Source: Coriobacteriia bacterium (GTDB lineage: Bacteria > Actinomycetota > Coriobacteriia > Coriobacteriales > Eggerthellaceae). From it: a stretch of 64,000 nucleotides of DNA. Of the stretch, positions 43,588 through 52,757 are shown piece by piece. The position numbers and the translations under genes were made by a program. Numbering within the stretch: the first letter of the stretch is position 1; the number at the start of each line of letters is the position of its first letter. Below the pieces are notes generated by a model that did not search any database, was not told the origin of the DNA, and saw only the letters and a program-made list of their open reading frames with translations. The stretch spans positions 1 through 64,000 of the forward strand of contig JAUNNF010000004.1 of the NCBI GenBank assembly GCA_030537355.1, written 5' to 3'.

Positions 43588-43917
43588 TTAAAACATAAAG
43601 CACATTTGTCCAGATTCGATTTGGAACGCATGTGCTTTATTTTTTTCGCATTTACTTGGTTTTTTCTTAAAGTGTAATTCTGGGTATTTCTTTTCGATAA
43701 TACGTGCTAAGGCGGGTGTAATAGAATTACTAATCTTGACATGATTTTTCCACCGAATTTCAGCACAAATATCCCTTATTGAAATTTCCTTTACGCCTTG
43801 ATCACGATACTCAAAAGCTCTTGATACAATATCTCTAAATGTATTCTTATGCTTTTTTATAAAGTCATAGGCTTTTTTGACGTTTTTATCGTCCATATTA
43901 AGTTCTTTTTCTTGCAT
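43588..43917 (-). CDS. Small DNA-binding-like phage protein
   Basis: This protein has about 109 aa from MQEKELNMDDKN (GGAAGAGTG upstream). It is helical and basic (DICAEIRWKNHVKISNS looks HTH-like). It may be an early regulator. The function is uncertain. Confidence 0.55.
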   Translation of the reverse strand: MQEKELNMDDKNVKKAYDFIKKHKNTFRDIVSRAFEYRDQGVKEISIRDICAEIRWKNHVKISNSITPALARIIEKKYPELHFKKKPSKCEKNKAHAFQIESGQMCFMF

Positions 43918-43983
43918 TTTCACTCTTCCTTTTGGATTATCTATGCTATAATCCTTGTTAATCACTTACGGCCGTCTGCATAG

Positions 43984-44172
43984 TTAGGCGGTCTTTTTGT
44001 TTGTTGGCTGACGTTCTATCCACTCCAATACTTCATCTTCGAAGTAAGTGGCATTCTTAGTTAGATAGTGTGCTGGTAAAGGGTCTGACTTTCTATTGGT
44101 GTAATTTGTTACAGTTTGTTCTGTTTTACCCAATAACTTAGCTACGTCTTTCCTCTTTAATAATTTTTTCAT
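43984..44172 (-). CDS. HTH_17-type excisionase/early regulator
   Basis: This protein has about 62 aa from MKKLLKRKDVAKLLGK (AGGAGGTGAAG ribosome site; a longer frame begins 27 nt upstream). The winged HTH (VAKLLGKTEQTVTNYTNRK) matches MerR/excisionase-like HTH_17. It is the first gene of the early operon and could act as Xis or Cro. Confidence 0.72.
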   Translation of the reverse strand: MKKLLKRKDVAKLLGKTEQTVTNYTNRKSDPLPAHYLTKNATYFEDEVLEWIERQPTNKKTA

Positions 44173-44220
44173 CTTCACCTCCTTTAGTATCTTTAACACA
44201 CTAATCGAATTTAAAAAAAT

Positions 44221-44316
44221 AAAGCAAAGTAGCGCAATTTTATATATATGAAATGTAATAAAGTAAATCTATTTTAAGAGGCAAAATCAAGCTAAACTAA
44301 TTGCGCTACCTGCTTT
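44221..44316. promoter_or_regulatory. Inverted operator-like repeats flanking the early promoter
   Basis: GTAGCGCAATT (within 44221-44239) and its inverse AATTGCGCTAC (within 44299-44316) lie about 60 bp apart. They flank the TTTACT/TATAAA promoter. They look like paired repressor operators suited to looping. Confidence 0.65.
44239..44267 (-). promoter_or_regulatory. Early (PR-like) promoter
   Basis: On the minus strand, TTTACT (44262-44267) and TATAAA (44239-44244) are spaced 17 bp, directed at the excisionase and early genes. The -10 overlaps the left operator arm. Confidence 0.7.
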
Positions 44317-44363
44317 AATTAATAAATGTTAATGTTCTCCTTCCGACTTTTTAGTCTTTCAAG

Positions 44364-44392
44364 TTGACGATAGTATAGCATAATAGTATGTT
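44364..44392 (+). promoter_or_regulatory. Repressor promoter candidate
   Basis: TTGACG (44364-44369) and TATGTT (44387-44392), 17 bp apart, point at the repressor gene about 100 bp downstream. The leader is T-rich with repeated TTTACATTTTT. Confidence 0.5.
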
Positions 44393-44491
44393 CAACGCAC
44401 TAGAATTTTATCTTTTTTTACATTTTTTTACATTTTTAGTATTTTAAACTAACATATAATGATATAATCAGCTAAAAAAGCAGAGGTAATT

Positions 44492-45145
44492 ATGAGTTCA
44501 TTTGGTAAAAATTTAAAATCATTAAGGCGTAAAAATGATCTAACTCAAGATCAGTTAGCAGAAAAAGTAGGATTGTCTCAGAATACTATCGCAGCATACG
44601 AAACAAGAGGACGGATGCCACGTCCAGACATGAGAGTTAAATTATGTGAAGCTTTAAATTGTAGCGAATCTGAACTTTTTGGATATAGTGACGGTGCAGG
44701 CTATAGATTATCCCCGTCTGATCAAGACATGCTTAATATAGGACGATGTGATAATACTGAAGATTCTCCTTATTATGCATTTGTTTATAAACAAGGCGTA
44801 AATCATCCAATAGATCACATAGTAAAGGAAAATTACCCAAATGGTGAGTACTTCCCTGTTAAGACTACTACATGCTCAAAATCTATTCCTGTTGATTCAT
44901 ATGCATATTTTGTTCCTATAGAAGATTTAAGCGAAATTGACGGTCATATATGTGTTATAGAAGATAAAGCTTCAAAAATTCCAAAATGGATTGATATTTA
45001 CAGAATAAAGATAATTGACGATGAAACACTTGTACTAATGAACGAAAGCTATACAGACGGGAAAACAAGGAAGCTTGTAAATATTAAAGATATTAATATT
45101 ATCGGTAAGGTTGTATGGTTTTCACCAAGCAGTAAAAATTTATAA
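44492..45145 (+). CDS. CI-like prophage repressor (XRE HTH)
   Basis: This 217-aa protein has an N-terminal XRE HTH (LKSLRRKNDLTQDQLAEKV to YETRGRMPRPDM) and a C-terminal S24-like fold. The usual S24 SM and K catalytic residues are not apparent (CSKSIPVDSYAYF). It may therefore not self-cleave upon SOS. It is divergent from the early promoter and begins the lysogeny operon. Confidence 0.85.
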   Translation: MSSFGKNLKSLRRKNDLTQDQLAEKVGLSQNTIAAYETRGRMPRPDMRVKLCEALNCSESELFGYSDGAGYRLSPSDQDMLNIGRCDNTEDSPYYAFVYKQGVNHPIDHIVKENYPNGEYFPVKTTTCSKSIPVDSYAYFVPIEDLSEIDGHICVIEDKASKIPKWIDIYRIKIIDDETLVLMNESYTDGKTRKLVNIKDINIIGKVVWFSPSSKNL

Positions 45146-45156
45146 ACGAGGTTGTT

Positions 45157-45708
45157 ATGAAGGAAAAACAAAAAATAGGTTGTGCAGGTATACTTGTATT
45201 GTCAATCATTATAGGATTGATAGTTTTTGGTGTAAGGAGTTGTGCTGGATGCAGTGATACTCAACAAACAGAACCTACAAAAGCAAAAACAAATTCAATA
45301 GATTTTGAAATATATCAAGATGAAGTAACAGATGATTACGTAGCTTTTAAACTAAAGCATAAAGTAGCTAATTCTTACAATACAATGACTATTACTGAAA
45401 TTGAAGCTTCAGGATCTAGATTATTACCTACAGGACATGATCCAGATACAAATTCTAATTATTTTTCAAGCAATATTCATATTTATTACAAAGATAACGT
45501 AAATATTAAAAATTATTCAGATATGCAAGGAAATCCTAAAATATCTATGAGCTATAACGCTGATGAAGCTTTTATTAAACTATCAATTGATAGTGTTAAA
45601 GGAATCGATAACTACAAAAAGCTTACATTTGGTTTTGATGAAACATATTCAGAAAATGGAAAAACTATTAAAGATTCATATTCGAATAGAGCATGCACTT
45701 GGGAATAA
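45157..45708 (+). CDS. Secreted/anchored protein in the lysogeny operon
   Basis: This 183-aa protein has an N-terminal transmembrane or signal segment (CAGILVLSIIIGLIVFGV) with cysteines near the border (RSCAGCSD) and a beta-rich extracellular part. Genes between repressor and integrase in Gram-positive prophages are often lysogenic conversion or superinfection-exclusion proteins. That role is inferred from position only. Confidence 0.65.
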   Translation: MKEKQKIGCAGILVLSIIIGLIVFGVRSCAGCSDTQQTEPTKAKTNSIDFEIYQDEVTDDYVAFKLKHKVANSYNTMTITEIEASGSRLLPTGHDPDTNSNYFSSNIHIYYKDNVNIKNYSDMQGNPKISMSYNADEAFIKLSIDSVKGIDNYKKLTFGFDETYSENGKTIKDSYSNRACTWE

Positions 45709-46767
45709 ATGGCTAGATCATCTTTTGGATATATACAAAAATTACCCAATAAGACTTATAGGGTATTCTGGAGTGACAATGGTAAACGATGCTCTAAACG
45801 ATTAAAAACATATAAACAAGCCACGGAACATTTAGCAAAAATGAGACTAAGAGCAGGCCAATGTGATTATGATATTACATACTACAAATACTATAAAGGT
45901 GTTGTAGAAACAACCTATAAAGAGCTGTCACCAAACACAATAAACGAATATAAGACAGCATGGAATACATTAGAACCAAAAATAGGTCATCTAAGAATTT
46001 GTGATACAAACTGGAGATTAGTCCAAAATACTATAAATAGCTATAAGTCATGGACAAGACAATTTAGAGCTTTAAAGCTTTGGCGTAAAATAATTAATCT
46101 TGCAATGCGGGATGACATAATTAATAGCAACCCTACAAGTGATATTAAGCTCACAAAGCCAAAAAAGGTTGATAAAAAGCTTTATTCTAAAAAAGAGCTA
46201 ATTGAAGTATTAGAGCAGATCCGCGGAACACGATATGGGCTTGCTGTACTTATGATGTGTATATGCGGATTACGATTAGAAGAGTACTGTGGATTAAATT
46301 ATAGAGACTTTGATTTTGGAGAAGAAGGTTGGGTCTATGTTAGCGTTAATCAAGCCGTTACAAGTGTTAATGGTACAAAAGTACTTAAAGACGTTAAAAC
46401 AGCCACCAGTAAGCGTACAGTGGCTCTGCATAGAGATTTTCGCAACTATTTAAGCGAACATGAACAATATATGAAGAACAAAAGAACATTAAAAGAATAC
46501 TTATGTCCTCAAAGCTTTAATCGGAATTATAGGAAATGGTGTAATAATCACAATGTTCACTATATGCCAATGGGATATATGCGAAGTGTTTACGCAACAC
46601 TTTCTGCGGAAGCAGGATGTATAGACAGTGTTGTTTCAAAATCTATGGGGCATACTGGAAATGATATACGAGAACGTAATTATATGAGCGTTACAATGCA
46701 AATGCTTAAGCTTAACGCAACACAATTAGCTGAATACATTGACTATGACGATATGAGGGATTTCTAA
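45709..46767 (+). CDS. Tyrosine recombinase integrase
   Basis: This 352-aa protein has the catalytic R189 (CGLRLEEY), K235, R292, H315 (SMGHTG) and Y325 (RERNYMS). The expected HxxR box II histidine is replaced (MGYMR, position 289 is Gly). The N-terminus resembles an arm-binding and SAM-like core domain. It lies next to attR and the tRNA-Ala target, and its start overlaps the upstream stop. Confidence 0.92.
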   Translation: MARSSFGYIQKLPNKTYRVFWSDNGKRCSKRLKTYKQATEHLAKMRLRAGQCDYDITYYKYYKGVVETTYKELSPNTINEYKTAWNTLEPKIGHLRICDTNWRLVQNTINSYKSWTRQFRALKLWRKIINLAMRDDIINSNPTSDIKLTKPKKVDKKLYSKKELIEVLEQIRGTRYGLAVLMMCICGLRLEEYCGLNYRDFDFGEEGWVYVSVNQAVTSVNGTKVLKDVKTATSKRTVALHRDFRNYLSEHEQYMKNKRTLKEYLCPQSFNRNYRKWCNNHNVHYMPMGYMRSVYATLSAEAGCIDSVVSKSMGHTGNDIRERNYMSVTMQMLKLNATQLAEYIDYDDMRDF

Positions 46768-46782
46768 CCTCCTTCAAAAAGA

Positions 46783-46799
46783 TGTCACCATTTGTCACC
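46783..46799. repeat. Integrase arm-type site candidate, right arm
   Basis: Two TGTCACC copies (46783 and 46793) lie in GATGTCACCATTTGTCACC, nearly identical to the pair near attL. They are just downstream of the integrase stop. Confidence 0.6.
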
Positions 46800-46859
46800 G
46801 CTTTTAAGATTTGTGAGATTTATACTACAATCCAAAAATGGATTATATACTGGGAAAAG

Positions 46860-46907
46860 AAATGGTGGAGCATAGGGGGCTCGAACCCCTGACCTCAGGC
46901 TTGCAAA
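46860..46907. other. Prophage attachment site attR
   Basis: This is the 48-bp repeat identical to 10655-10702. It includes the 3' half of tRNA-Ala. The complete tRNA is restored on this side. Confidence 0.95.
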
Positions 46908-46938
46908 GCCCGCGCTCTCCCAACTGAGCTAATGCCCC
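46863..46938 (-). tRNA. tRNA-Ala(TGC)
   Basis: This 76-nt cloverleaf with encoded CCA has acceptor GGGGCAT/ATGCTCC, anticodon loop TTTGCAA and T loop TTCGAGC. It is the integration target of the prophage. Confidence 0.97.
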
Positions 46939-46957
46939 ACGGCGTCTACTGGAAAAA

Positions 46958-47034
<77 letters not shown>

Positions 47035-47133
47035 TTCCAGCGTTGCTGTATTTTAACAAATACGGCACTATAGTCAAGAAAAAATCAAAAATTTCATAAA
47101 AATTTTATAATTTATGTTAGAATACCGCACGGA

Positions 47134-47574
47134 ATGAATAAACGTAGTTTAAATATTGCAAATAAAATTGTATCTGGCAAACACAACAAAGCCCTAATCA
47201 TCTTTATCTCTATCCTGGTCACAATTGTAATATTATGTTTATTTTTATACACTCCTGCTAAAAATTTCTATACTGCTTGTAGAGAAAACGATAAGCTTAC
47301 TGCTCAACTCAACGCTATTCAAACAGCAAATAACGATTTATCTGACGAGATCGAGTATCTACAAACCCCAGAAGGCGTTAAAGAACGTGCAAATCAAAGC
47401 TTAGGACTTATTGAAAAAGGCGAATCAACAGGCGTTGTCAATGGTACGGCAAAAGATACTAAAGCCGATAATTCTGCTGGCACTACAAGCTCTCGTCTAG
47501 CATATAAGGCTGTCAAAGCACCTGTTACATGGTATTCCCCATTCTGTGACGCTATCTTTGGCTATAAGGGATAA
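47134..47574 (+). CDS. FtsB/DivIC-like septum formation initiator protein
   Basis: This 146-aa protein has a short cytoplasmic end, a transmembrane helix (ALIIFISILVTIVILCLFLY, residues 20-40) and an extracytoplasmic coiled coil (KLTAQLNAIQTANNDLSDEI) ending in TWYSPFCDAIFGY. The last motif is shared with some actinobacterial FtsB-like proteins. It should act in the divisome. It overlaps the EngB gene by about 29 nt. Confidence 0.8.
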   Translation: MNKRSLNIANKIVSGKHNKALIIFISILVTIVILCLFLYTPAKNFYTACRENDKLTAQLNAIQTANNDLSDEIEYLQTPEGVKERANQSLGLIEKGESTGVVNGTAKDTKADNSAGTTSSRLAYKAVKAPVTWYSPFCDAIFGYKG

Positions 47575-48124
47575 AAATATCAAATTTGTAGCTGCTTATG
47601 GAGTAGCTCCACAATTACCTAAATCAGAAAAACCTGAAATTGCCTTTGTAGGGCGCTCTAATGTTGGTAAAAGTTCTTTAATCAATAAGTTAACAAAAAA
47701 CAAAAAACTTGCTAAAACATCTTCTAAACCAGGCAAAACAATTACCATTAATTTCTTTGATGCTGATAATTTTCATCTTGTAGATCTGCCAGGATATGGT
47801 TATTCAAGCAAGTCTCAAACAGAAGAATCTCGCTGGTCTAAATTAATTGAGTCATATTTTAACGACAATCGAATGTTTTCGTTAATTGTATTACTTATAG
47901 ATATTCGTCATAATCCAACAAAGCTTGACATTCAAATGATAGACTATTTATGCGAACTAGGCCTCCCCTTTTGTATAGCATTAACGAAGGCAGATAAATT
48001 ATCTAAGCAAAAAGTTAATAATATAAACTTAAATATAGAAGTTCCCGTTATTAAAACTTCAGCTATAAGCGGACTTGGAATTGATGAATTAGATAGAACT
48101 ATCCAATATTCTTTGTTGCAATAA
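47546..48124 (+). CDS. engB: Ribosome biogenesis GTPase EngB/YsxC
   Basis: This 192-aa TrmE-Era-EngA-EngB GTPase has G1 GRSNVGKS (36-43), G3 DLPGYG (80-85) and G4 TKAD (148-151). It uses a GTG start inside the septum gene. EngB assists 50S subunit assembly and is essential in many bacteria. Confidence 0.92.
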   Translation: MTLSLAIRDKNIKFVAAYGVAPQLPKSEKPEIAFVGRSNVGKSSLINKLTKNKKLAKTSSKPGKTITINFFDADNFHLVDLPGYGYSSKSQTEESRWSKLIESYFNDNRMFSLIVLLIDIRHNPTKLDIQMIDYLCELGLPFCIALTKADKLSKQKVNNINLNIEVPVIKTSAISGLGIDELDRTIQYSLLQ

Positions 48125-48464
48125 TATCTATACCAGTACCTGCAACGTTTTCAATAATAGTATCGCCTATTTTTACAGGATAATCAATTGAGCTACTATT
48201 TATAATGTCGACAACTTCTTCAATTTTGTCTTTTGGTATAGGCTTTTCTGTTTTAACACTAACTGGCTCTAAATCAAGGCTCGAATAAATATATGCTGTA
48301 ACAGTCCTAACAGGATTTGTAACTTCGTGAGCGGCATATTTTTTACCGCGAGGACAAGTGTAGCCTTCTACATTGATTACTTTATCGCCGTCTAAAGTAA
48401 CAGTTATTAAGCATCCAGCGGGACAACAAGTGCATGTTACGTATTCTTTTTTAGAGCTCGCCAT
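48099..48464 (-). CDS. DUF1667 iron-sulfur partner protein
   Basis: This 121-aa protein has a CTCCPAGC metal-binding motif, GYTCPRGKKYA and KPIPKDKIEEVV, the full DUF1667 pattern. It normally accompanies GlpA and an FAD/NAD oxidoreductase. It overlaps the flavoprotein stop by 14 nt. Confidence 0.88.
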   Translation of the reverse strand: MASSKKEYVTCTCCPAGCLITVTLDGDKVINVEGYTCPRGKKYAAHEVTNPVRTVTAYIYSSLDLEPVSVKTEKPIPKDKIEEVVDIINSSSIDYPVKIGDTIIENVAGTGIDIIATKNIG

Positions 48465-51144
48465 CTTCTGCCTCTACTTTAATCGAATGACAATTTACTA
48501 CATCGGATCTATTAATTTTAATTTGTACCATCTCGGAAGGTACAGCAATAATTGCCTTTTTCTTAGCAATTACCTCATCTCCAGCAATAACACTAAATTG
48601 AGGTTTTTTCATAGAACGTGCAACCCTAAAAGATAATGTTATAGTATCTTGTCCTTCATCGTTTATATATTGTGGAACAACATATCTAACATTGTTACCA
48701 CAGTCAACACTAGCAGCACGGTTAACGCTTTCTGTTCCGTTAATAATATACTTAGCAGCACTAGCTCCTGCAAGCTCACCTTCGGCACTTGCAAAATCAA
48801 CAAGATCGTGAATATGAAGAGCGTTGCCACATTCAAAAAGACCAGCAATGCTTGTCTGTAATGAGTCATCAACTTCAACGCTGCCTGTAATTGGGCTCAT
48901 TTTGGCGCCTGCTTCACGAGATAGGTCGCATTCAGGAATGAGTCCAACTGAAAGAACTAATGTGTCACATTCTATGCGAGTATCACTGCCAGGAATAACT
49001 TTTAAGTTTTCATCGACTTCAGATACTACAACTGCTTCTAGTCTGTCTTTTCCTTCGACACTTGTAACAGTATGTGAGAGGTATAGTGGGATTCCAAAAT
49101 CATCTAAACATTGAACAATGTTGCGTCGCAGTCCAGCAGGGTTGGGCATGATTTCATAGACAGCTTTAACATCCATGCCTGACATTGTCATGCGCCTTGC
49201 CATAATAAGGCCAATATCCCCTGATCCTAAAATAACTACTTTTTTACCTGGGATACAACCTTTCAAATTAATCATATTTTGAGCAGAGCCTGCAGTATAT
49301 ATACCCGAAGGCCTGCTTCCAGCAATATTTAGGGCTCCAAAGCCACGTTCACGTGAACCGCTTGACATAATAACCGCGTTTGAATAATAGGCTTTATATC
49401 CACTCTCATTTGATACGAAAAGTTTAAATTTATCCTCTTTGCTAATGCTTACAACCATAGAGTTTGAAATAACATCGACATTGTCGGGTAATGTTTGAAT
49501 TTCCCTGTCAGCGTATTCAGGACCAGCCAATTCCTCGCCAAAATGATGAAGTCCAAAACCGCAGTGAATACACTGTTTTAAAATTCCACCTAATGCATTT
49601 TCTCTATCTACAAGGAGTATTTTTTTGACGCCTTCGTTAGATGCTTCTTTAGCAGCAGCAAGTCCAGCAGCTCCACCACCTACAATAATTAAGTCATATT
49701 CGGTTGGTGTGTTATAACCTAAATTTTCTCCATCACTTAAAAGATCTAGAAAGTCTTTTCTGTTTTTGCTGAACATCCAAGAATTTTTGTAACGTTTTTT
49801 TATGTCTTTTGGTTCAATATTGTTTTCTCGAGCTATGTATTTAATAAGTTCAGGAGTACAGAATCCACCATGGCACCTACCCATTGTAGCTCCTGTCCTC
49901 CACTTAAGAGCGTCCAAGCAAAGTACAGGTAGAGGTCCATGTAGGGCATCCAATATCTCACTTTCAGTGACAGATCTACACCTACAAACAATCTTTCCAC
50001 CCTCGCGTTCTTCGTCGCTCATTTCATAAAAACGTTTTTTAACATTATTGCAAGGATTGAAATTTTTATCTTCTTTAAAATTGTATTTGTCGGCGATTTT
50101 ACGAGACAAATCAACTGCTACTGCAGGGGCCGAAGATAGGCCTGGCGAATCAAAACCAGTAACATTGTAAAATCCGGGTTCGGCTTCTTCAATTAGAAAA
50201 TCTCCACCTTCAATAGTAGAACGAAGACCTGTAAAGTTCGTAATCATAAATTTCATATTGAAATTAGGCCAAGATTTTGTTGCCTGTGATTTAATAAAGT
50301 CTAGCGACTCTTTAGTTGTAGAGAAATCTTCCTTATCATCCCACGCATCAGCAGATGGTCCAATAAACAAGTTTCCATGTACAGTTGGTGACACAAGAAC
50401 GCCTTTGCCTGCTGCTGATGGACATTGGAAAATAGTGTTTTTAAACTTATTGCCGTAATCAACATCAAACAAGCAATAATCGCCACGTTTAGGAACTATT
50501 TTTATTTTTTTATCAGATATCATATTATTGATTTCGTCAGAATAAAGGCCTGCACAATTAATAATGCAGTCAGCCTCAATCTCGCCATTAATAACATATC
50601 CTGGTTTAATATCCTCTACTTTGAAATCGAAAGCAAATTCAACACCGTTGTTTGCAGCGTTTTCAGCAGCCCTATATGCAACTTGATAAGGATCGCATAT
50701 ACCACTTGTTGTAGCATGCAAAGCGCCACGAACGTCTTTGCTCAAATTAGGCTCTAATAAATGTACTTCACGAGAATCAAGAACTTTGAGCCCCTCGACA
50801 CCGTTTTTAAAGCCCCGTTCATAAAGCGCATTAACAGTCTTCATGTCCTCATCGTCAAAAGCTACAATTAAAGCACCGTTGTTCTCATATTGAAAACCAA
50901 GCTCTTCTGACCACTTTGGATATAGATTGCATCCCCATACGTTATACTTTGCTTTATCGGTACCTGGTATCGGATCATAACCAGCATGCACAATTGCAGA
51001 ATTGGCTCTACTTGTAACGTCAGCTACATCCAATCCTGCTTCTAACACAATAGTTTTTACGTCATATCTAGACAATTCACGAGCTAGACAGCACCCGGCA
51101 ACTCCAGCACCAATAATTGCTATGTCATAATGTTTGAATTTCAT
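48451..51144 (-). CDS. Fused GlpA-type dehydrogenase + FAD/NAD(P) oxidoreductase
   Basis: This 897-aa protein has an N-terminal FAD site DIAIIGAGVAGCCLA, a D-amino-acid-oxidase/GlpA-like body and a BFD-type [2Fe-2S] domain (CRCRSVTESE, GRCHGGFC, about residues 390-440). A second flavoprotein follows with GGGAAGLAAAKEA at about 485-500 and a CIHCGFG motif near 525. In most genomes these are two genes (about 480 and 420 aa) beside DUF1667. Here they are one chain. It probably oxidises glycerol-3-phosphate and passes electrons to NAD(P). Confidence 0.88.
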   Translation of the reverse strand: MKFKHYDIAIIGAGVAGCCLARELSRYDVKTIVLEAGLDVADVTSRANSAIVHAGYDPIPGTDKAKYNVWGCNLYPKWSEELGFQYENNGALIVAFDDEDMKTVNALYERGFKNGVEGLKVLDSREVHLLEPNLSKDVRGALHATTSGICDPYQVAYRAAENAANNGVEFAFDFKVEDIKPGYVINGEIEADCIINCAGLYSDEINNMISDKKIKIVPKRGDYCLFDVDYGNKFKNTIFQCPSAAGKGVLVSPTVHGNLFIGPSADAWDDKEDFSTTKESLDFIKSQATKSWPNFNMKFMITNFTGLRSTIEGGDFLIEEAEPGFYNVTGFDSPGLSSAPAVAVDLSRKIADKYNFKEDKNFNPCNNVKKRFYEMSDEEREGGKIVCRCRSVTESEILDALHGPLPVLCLDALKWRTGATMGRCHGGFCTPELIKYIARENNIEPKDIKKRYKNSWMFSKNRKDFLDLLSDGENLGYNTPTEYDLIIVGGGAAGLAAAKEASNEGVKKILLVDRENALGGILKQCIHCGFGLHHFGEELAGPEYADREIQTLPDNVDVISNSMVVSISKEDKFKLFVSNESGYKAYYSNAVIMSSGSRERGFGALNIAGSRPSGIYTAGSAQNMINLKGCIPGKKVVILGSGDIGLIMARRMTMSGMDVKAVYEIMPNPAGLRRNIVQCLDDFGIPLYLSHTVTSVEGKDRLEAVVVSEVDENLKVIPGSDTRIECDTLVLSVGLIPECDLSREAGAKMSPITGSVEVDDSLQTSIAGLFECGNALHIHDLVDFASAEGELAGASAAKYIINGTESVNRAASVDCGNNVRYVVPQYINDEGQDTITLSFRVARSMKKPQFSVIAGDEVIAKKKAIIAVPSEMVQIKINRSDVVNCHSIKVEAEDGEL

Positions 51145-51181
51145 GCTTATATCATATCACAATATACTATAATCTCCTACC

Positions 51182-52603
51182 ATGAGTAAATCAAATAAAA
51201 AAATAACCGCATTTAGTTTGGCTTTGATGGGCTTTACTTGCGTATGGGGGTTTGGAAACATCACAAATGGCTTTGGTTATTTTGGAGGAACGCGAGTAAT
51301 ACTCCCTTGGATTCTTGTTTTTGTACTTTATTTTATGCCATATATTTTAATGGTAGGCGAACTTGGTGCTACATTTAAAGACAAAATCGGTGGTGTTAGT
51401 TCGTGGATATATGAAACAATTGGCCCTAAAGTTGCATTTTTTTGTGGTTGGATATATTGGGTTGTTCATATGCCTTACCTTTCACAAAAACCTAGCCAAG
51501 TCGTTACAGGAATTAACTGGGTTATTTTTCAAAATGGAAGCGTCAGTGATTATCCTGTAGTTACTGTACAGCTTATTAGCCTTGCAATACTCTTAGTATG
51601 TTTGTTTATTGCTACAAGAGGTATTAAAGCAATAAATAAAATATCTGCCCTTGCAGGTGCTTCAGCCTTTGTTATGTCTATACTCTATATAATAATGGTT
51701 TGGACTGCGCCAGCTATAACAGGTGCTAACTTAAATACTATAGAATTTAAAATTGAAAACTTCATCCCTCAAGACTGGACATTTTTATTCAGCATGTCTA
51801 TTTTGATATTTGGTGTTGGTGGTGGCGAGAAAATTGCTCCATACGTAAACCAAATTAAAAACCCTGGACGTAAGTTCCCTTGGGCTATGACTGCTAGTAT
51901 GGTTATGGTTGTTATAAGCGCAATGCTTGGCACACTTGCAATGGGCATGATGTTTGACATAAACAATATCCCATCTGATTTTTTGACGAACGGTCAATAT
52001 GAAGCTTTTCAGATACTTGGAAACTATTATGGCCTTGGTAATTTTCTTATGATTGTTTATGCTATATCTAACTCTCTTTGCTTTTTGTCTGTACTCATTA
52101 TTAGCATCGATGCTCCTTTGCGCATAATGTTAGGTAATGCTGATAAAAAGTATTTCCCGTCCAAGCTTTTCAAAACAAACAAATATGGTTCTTATACTCG
52201 TGGAGTTTTGATTGTAGGAGTAATTGCCTCAATACTAATTTTGCTTCCATGCCTAGGCATTGGCGATGTTGACGCTCTTGTTAAATGGCTCATAAAGCTA
52301 AACTCAGTATGTATGCCAATACGTTATTTATTTGTATTTGCAGCATACATTGCACTTAAACTCGCTATAAAAAAGAAATTTAATTCTGACTATCATTTTA
52401 TTAAAAACAAAAAATTGGGGATTTTTGTAGGATCATGGTGCTTCTTCGTTACTCTTATTTGCTGTATTATAGGTATGATCAGTGACGACCCATTCATGCT
52501 TGTTATGAATATTGCAACTCCAATTGTACTTGTTTGTTTAGGCTTTATTATGCCAGCATTAGCTAAAAGAGAACGAAAAAAATTGGCAACTAAACAAAAT
52601 TAA
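51182..52603 (+). CDS. APC-family amino acid permease (YjeM/GadC-like)
   Basis: This 473-aa membrane protein has about 12 transmembrane helices. It starts with FSLALMGFTCVWGFGNITNG, a form common in YjeM and glutamate/GABA-type transporters. The substrate is unknown. It is divergent from the flavoprotein gene with only 37 bp between starts. Confidence 0.85.
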   Translation: MSKSNKKITAFSLALMGFTCVWGFGNITNGFGYFGGTRVILPWILVFVLYFMPYILMVGELGATFKDKIGGVSSWIYETIGPKVAFFCGWIYWVVHMPYLSQKPSQVVTGINWVIFQNGSVSDYPVVTVQLISLAILLVCLFIATRGIKAINKISALAGASAFVMSILYIIMVWTAPAITGANLNTIEFKIENFIPQDWTFLFSMSILIFGVGGGEKIAPYVNQIKNPGRKFPWAMTASMVMVVISAMLGTLAMGMMFDINNIPSDFLTNGQYEAFQILGNYYGLGNFLMIVYAISNSLCFLSVLIISIDAPLRIMLGNADKKYFPSKLFKTNKYGSYTRGVLIVGVIASILILLPCLGIGDVDALVKWLIKLNSVCMPIRYLFVFAAYIALKLAIKKKFNSDYHFIKNKKLGIFVGSWCFFVTLICCIIGMISDDPFMLVMNIATPIVLVCLGFIMPALAKRERKKLATKQN

Positions 52604-52624
52604 TGTGTATAATACTCAATTTGC

Positions 52625-52708
<84 letters not shown>

Positions 52709-52757
52709 TTTTTTAAAAAATCTATATTTATAAGATAAAAGTGGTATAATTAAGGAC

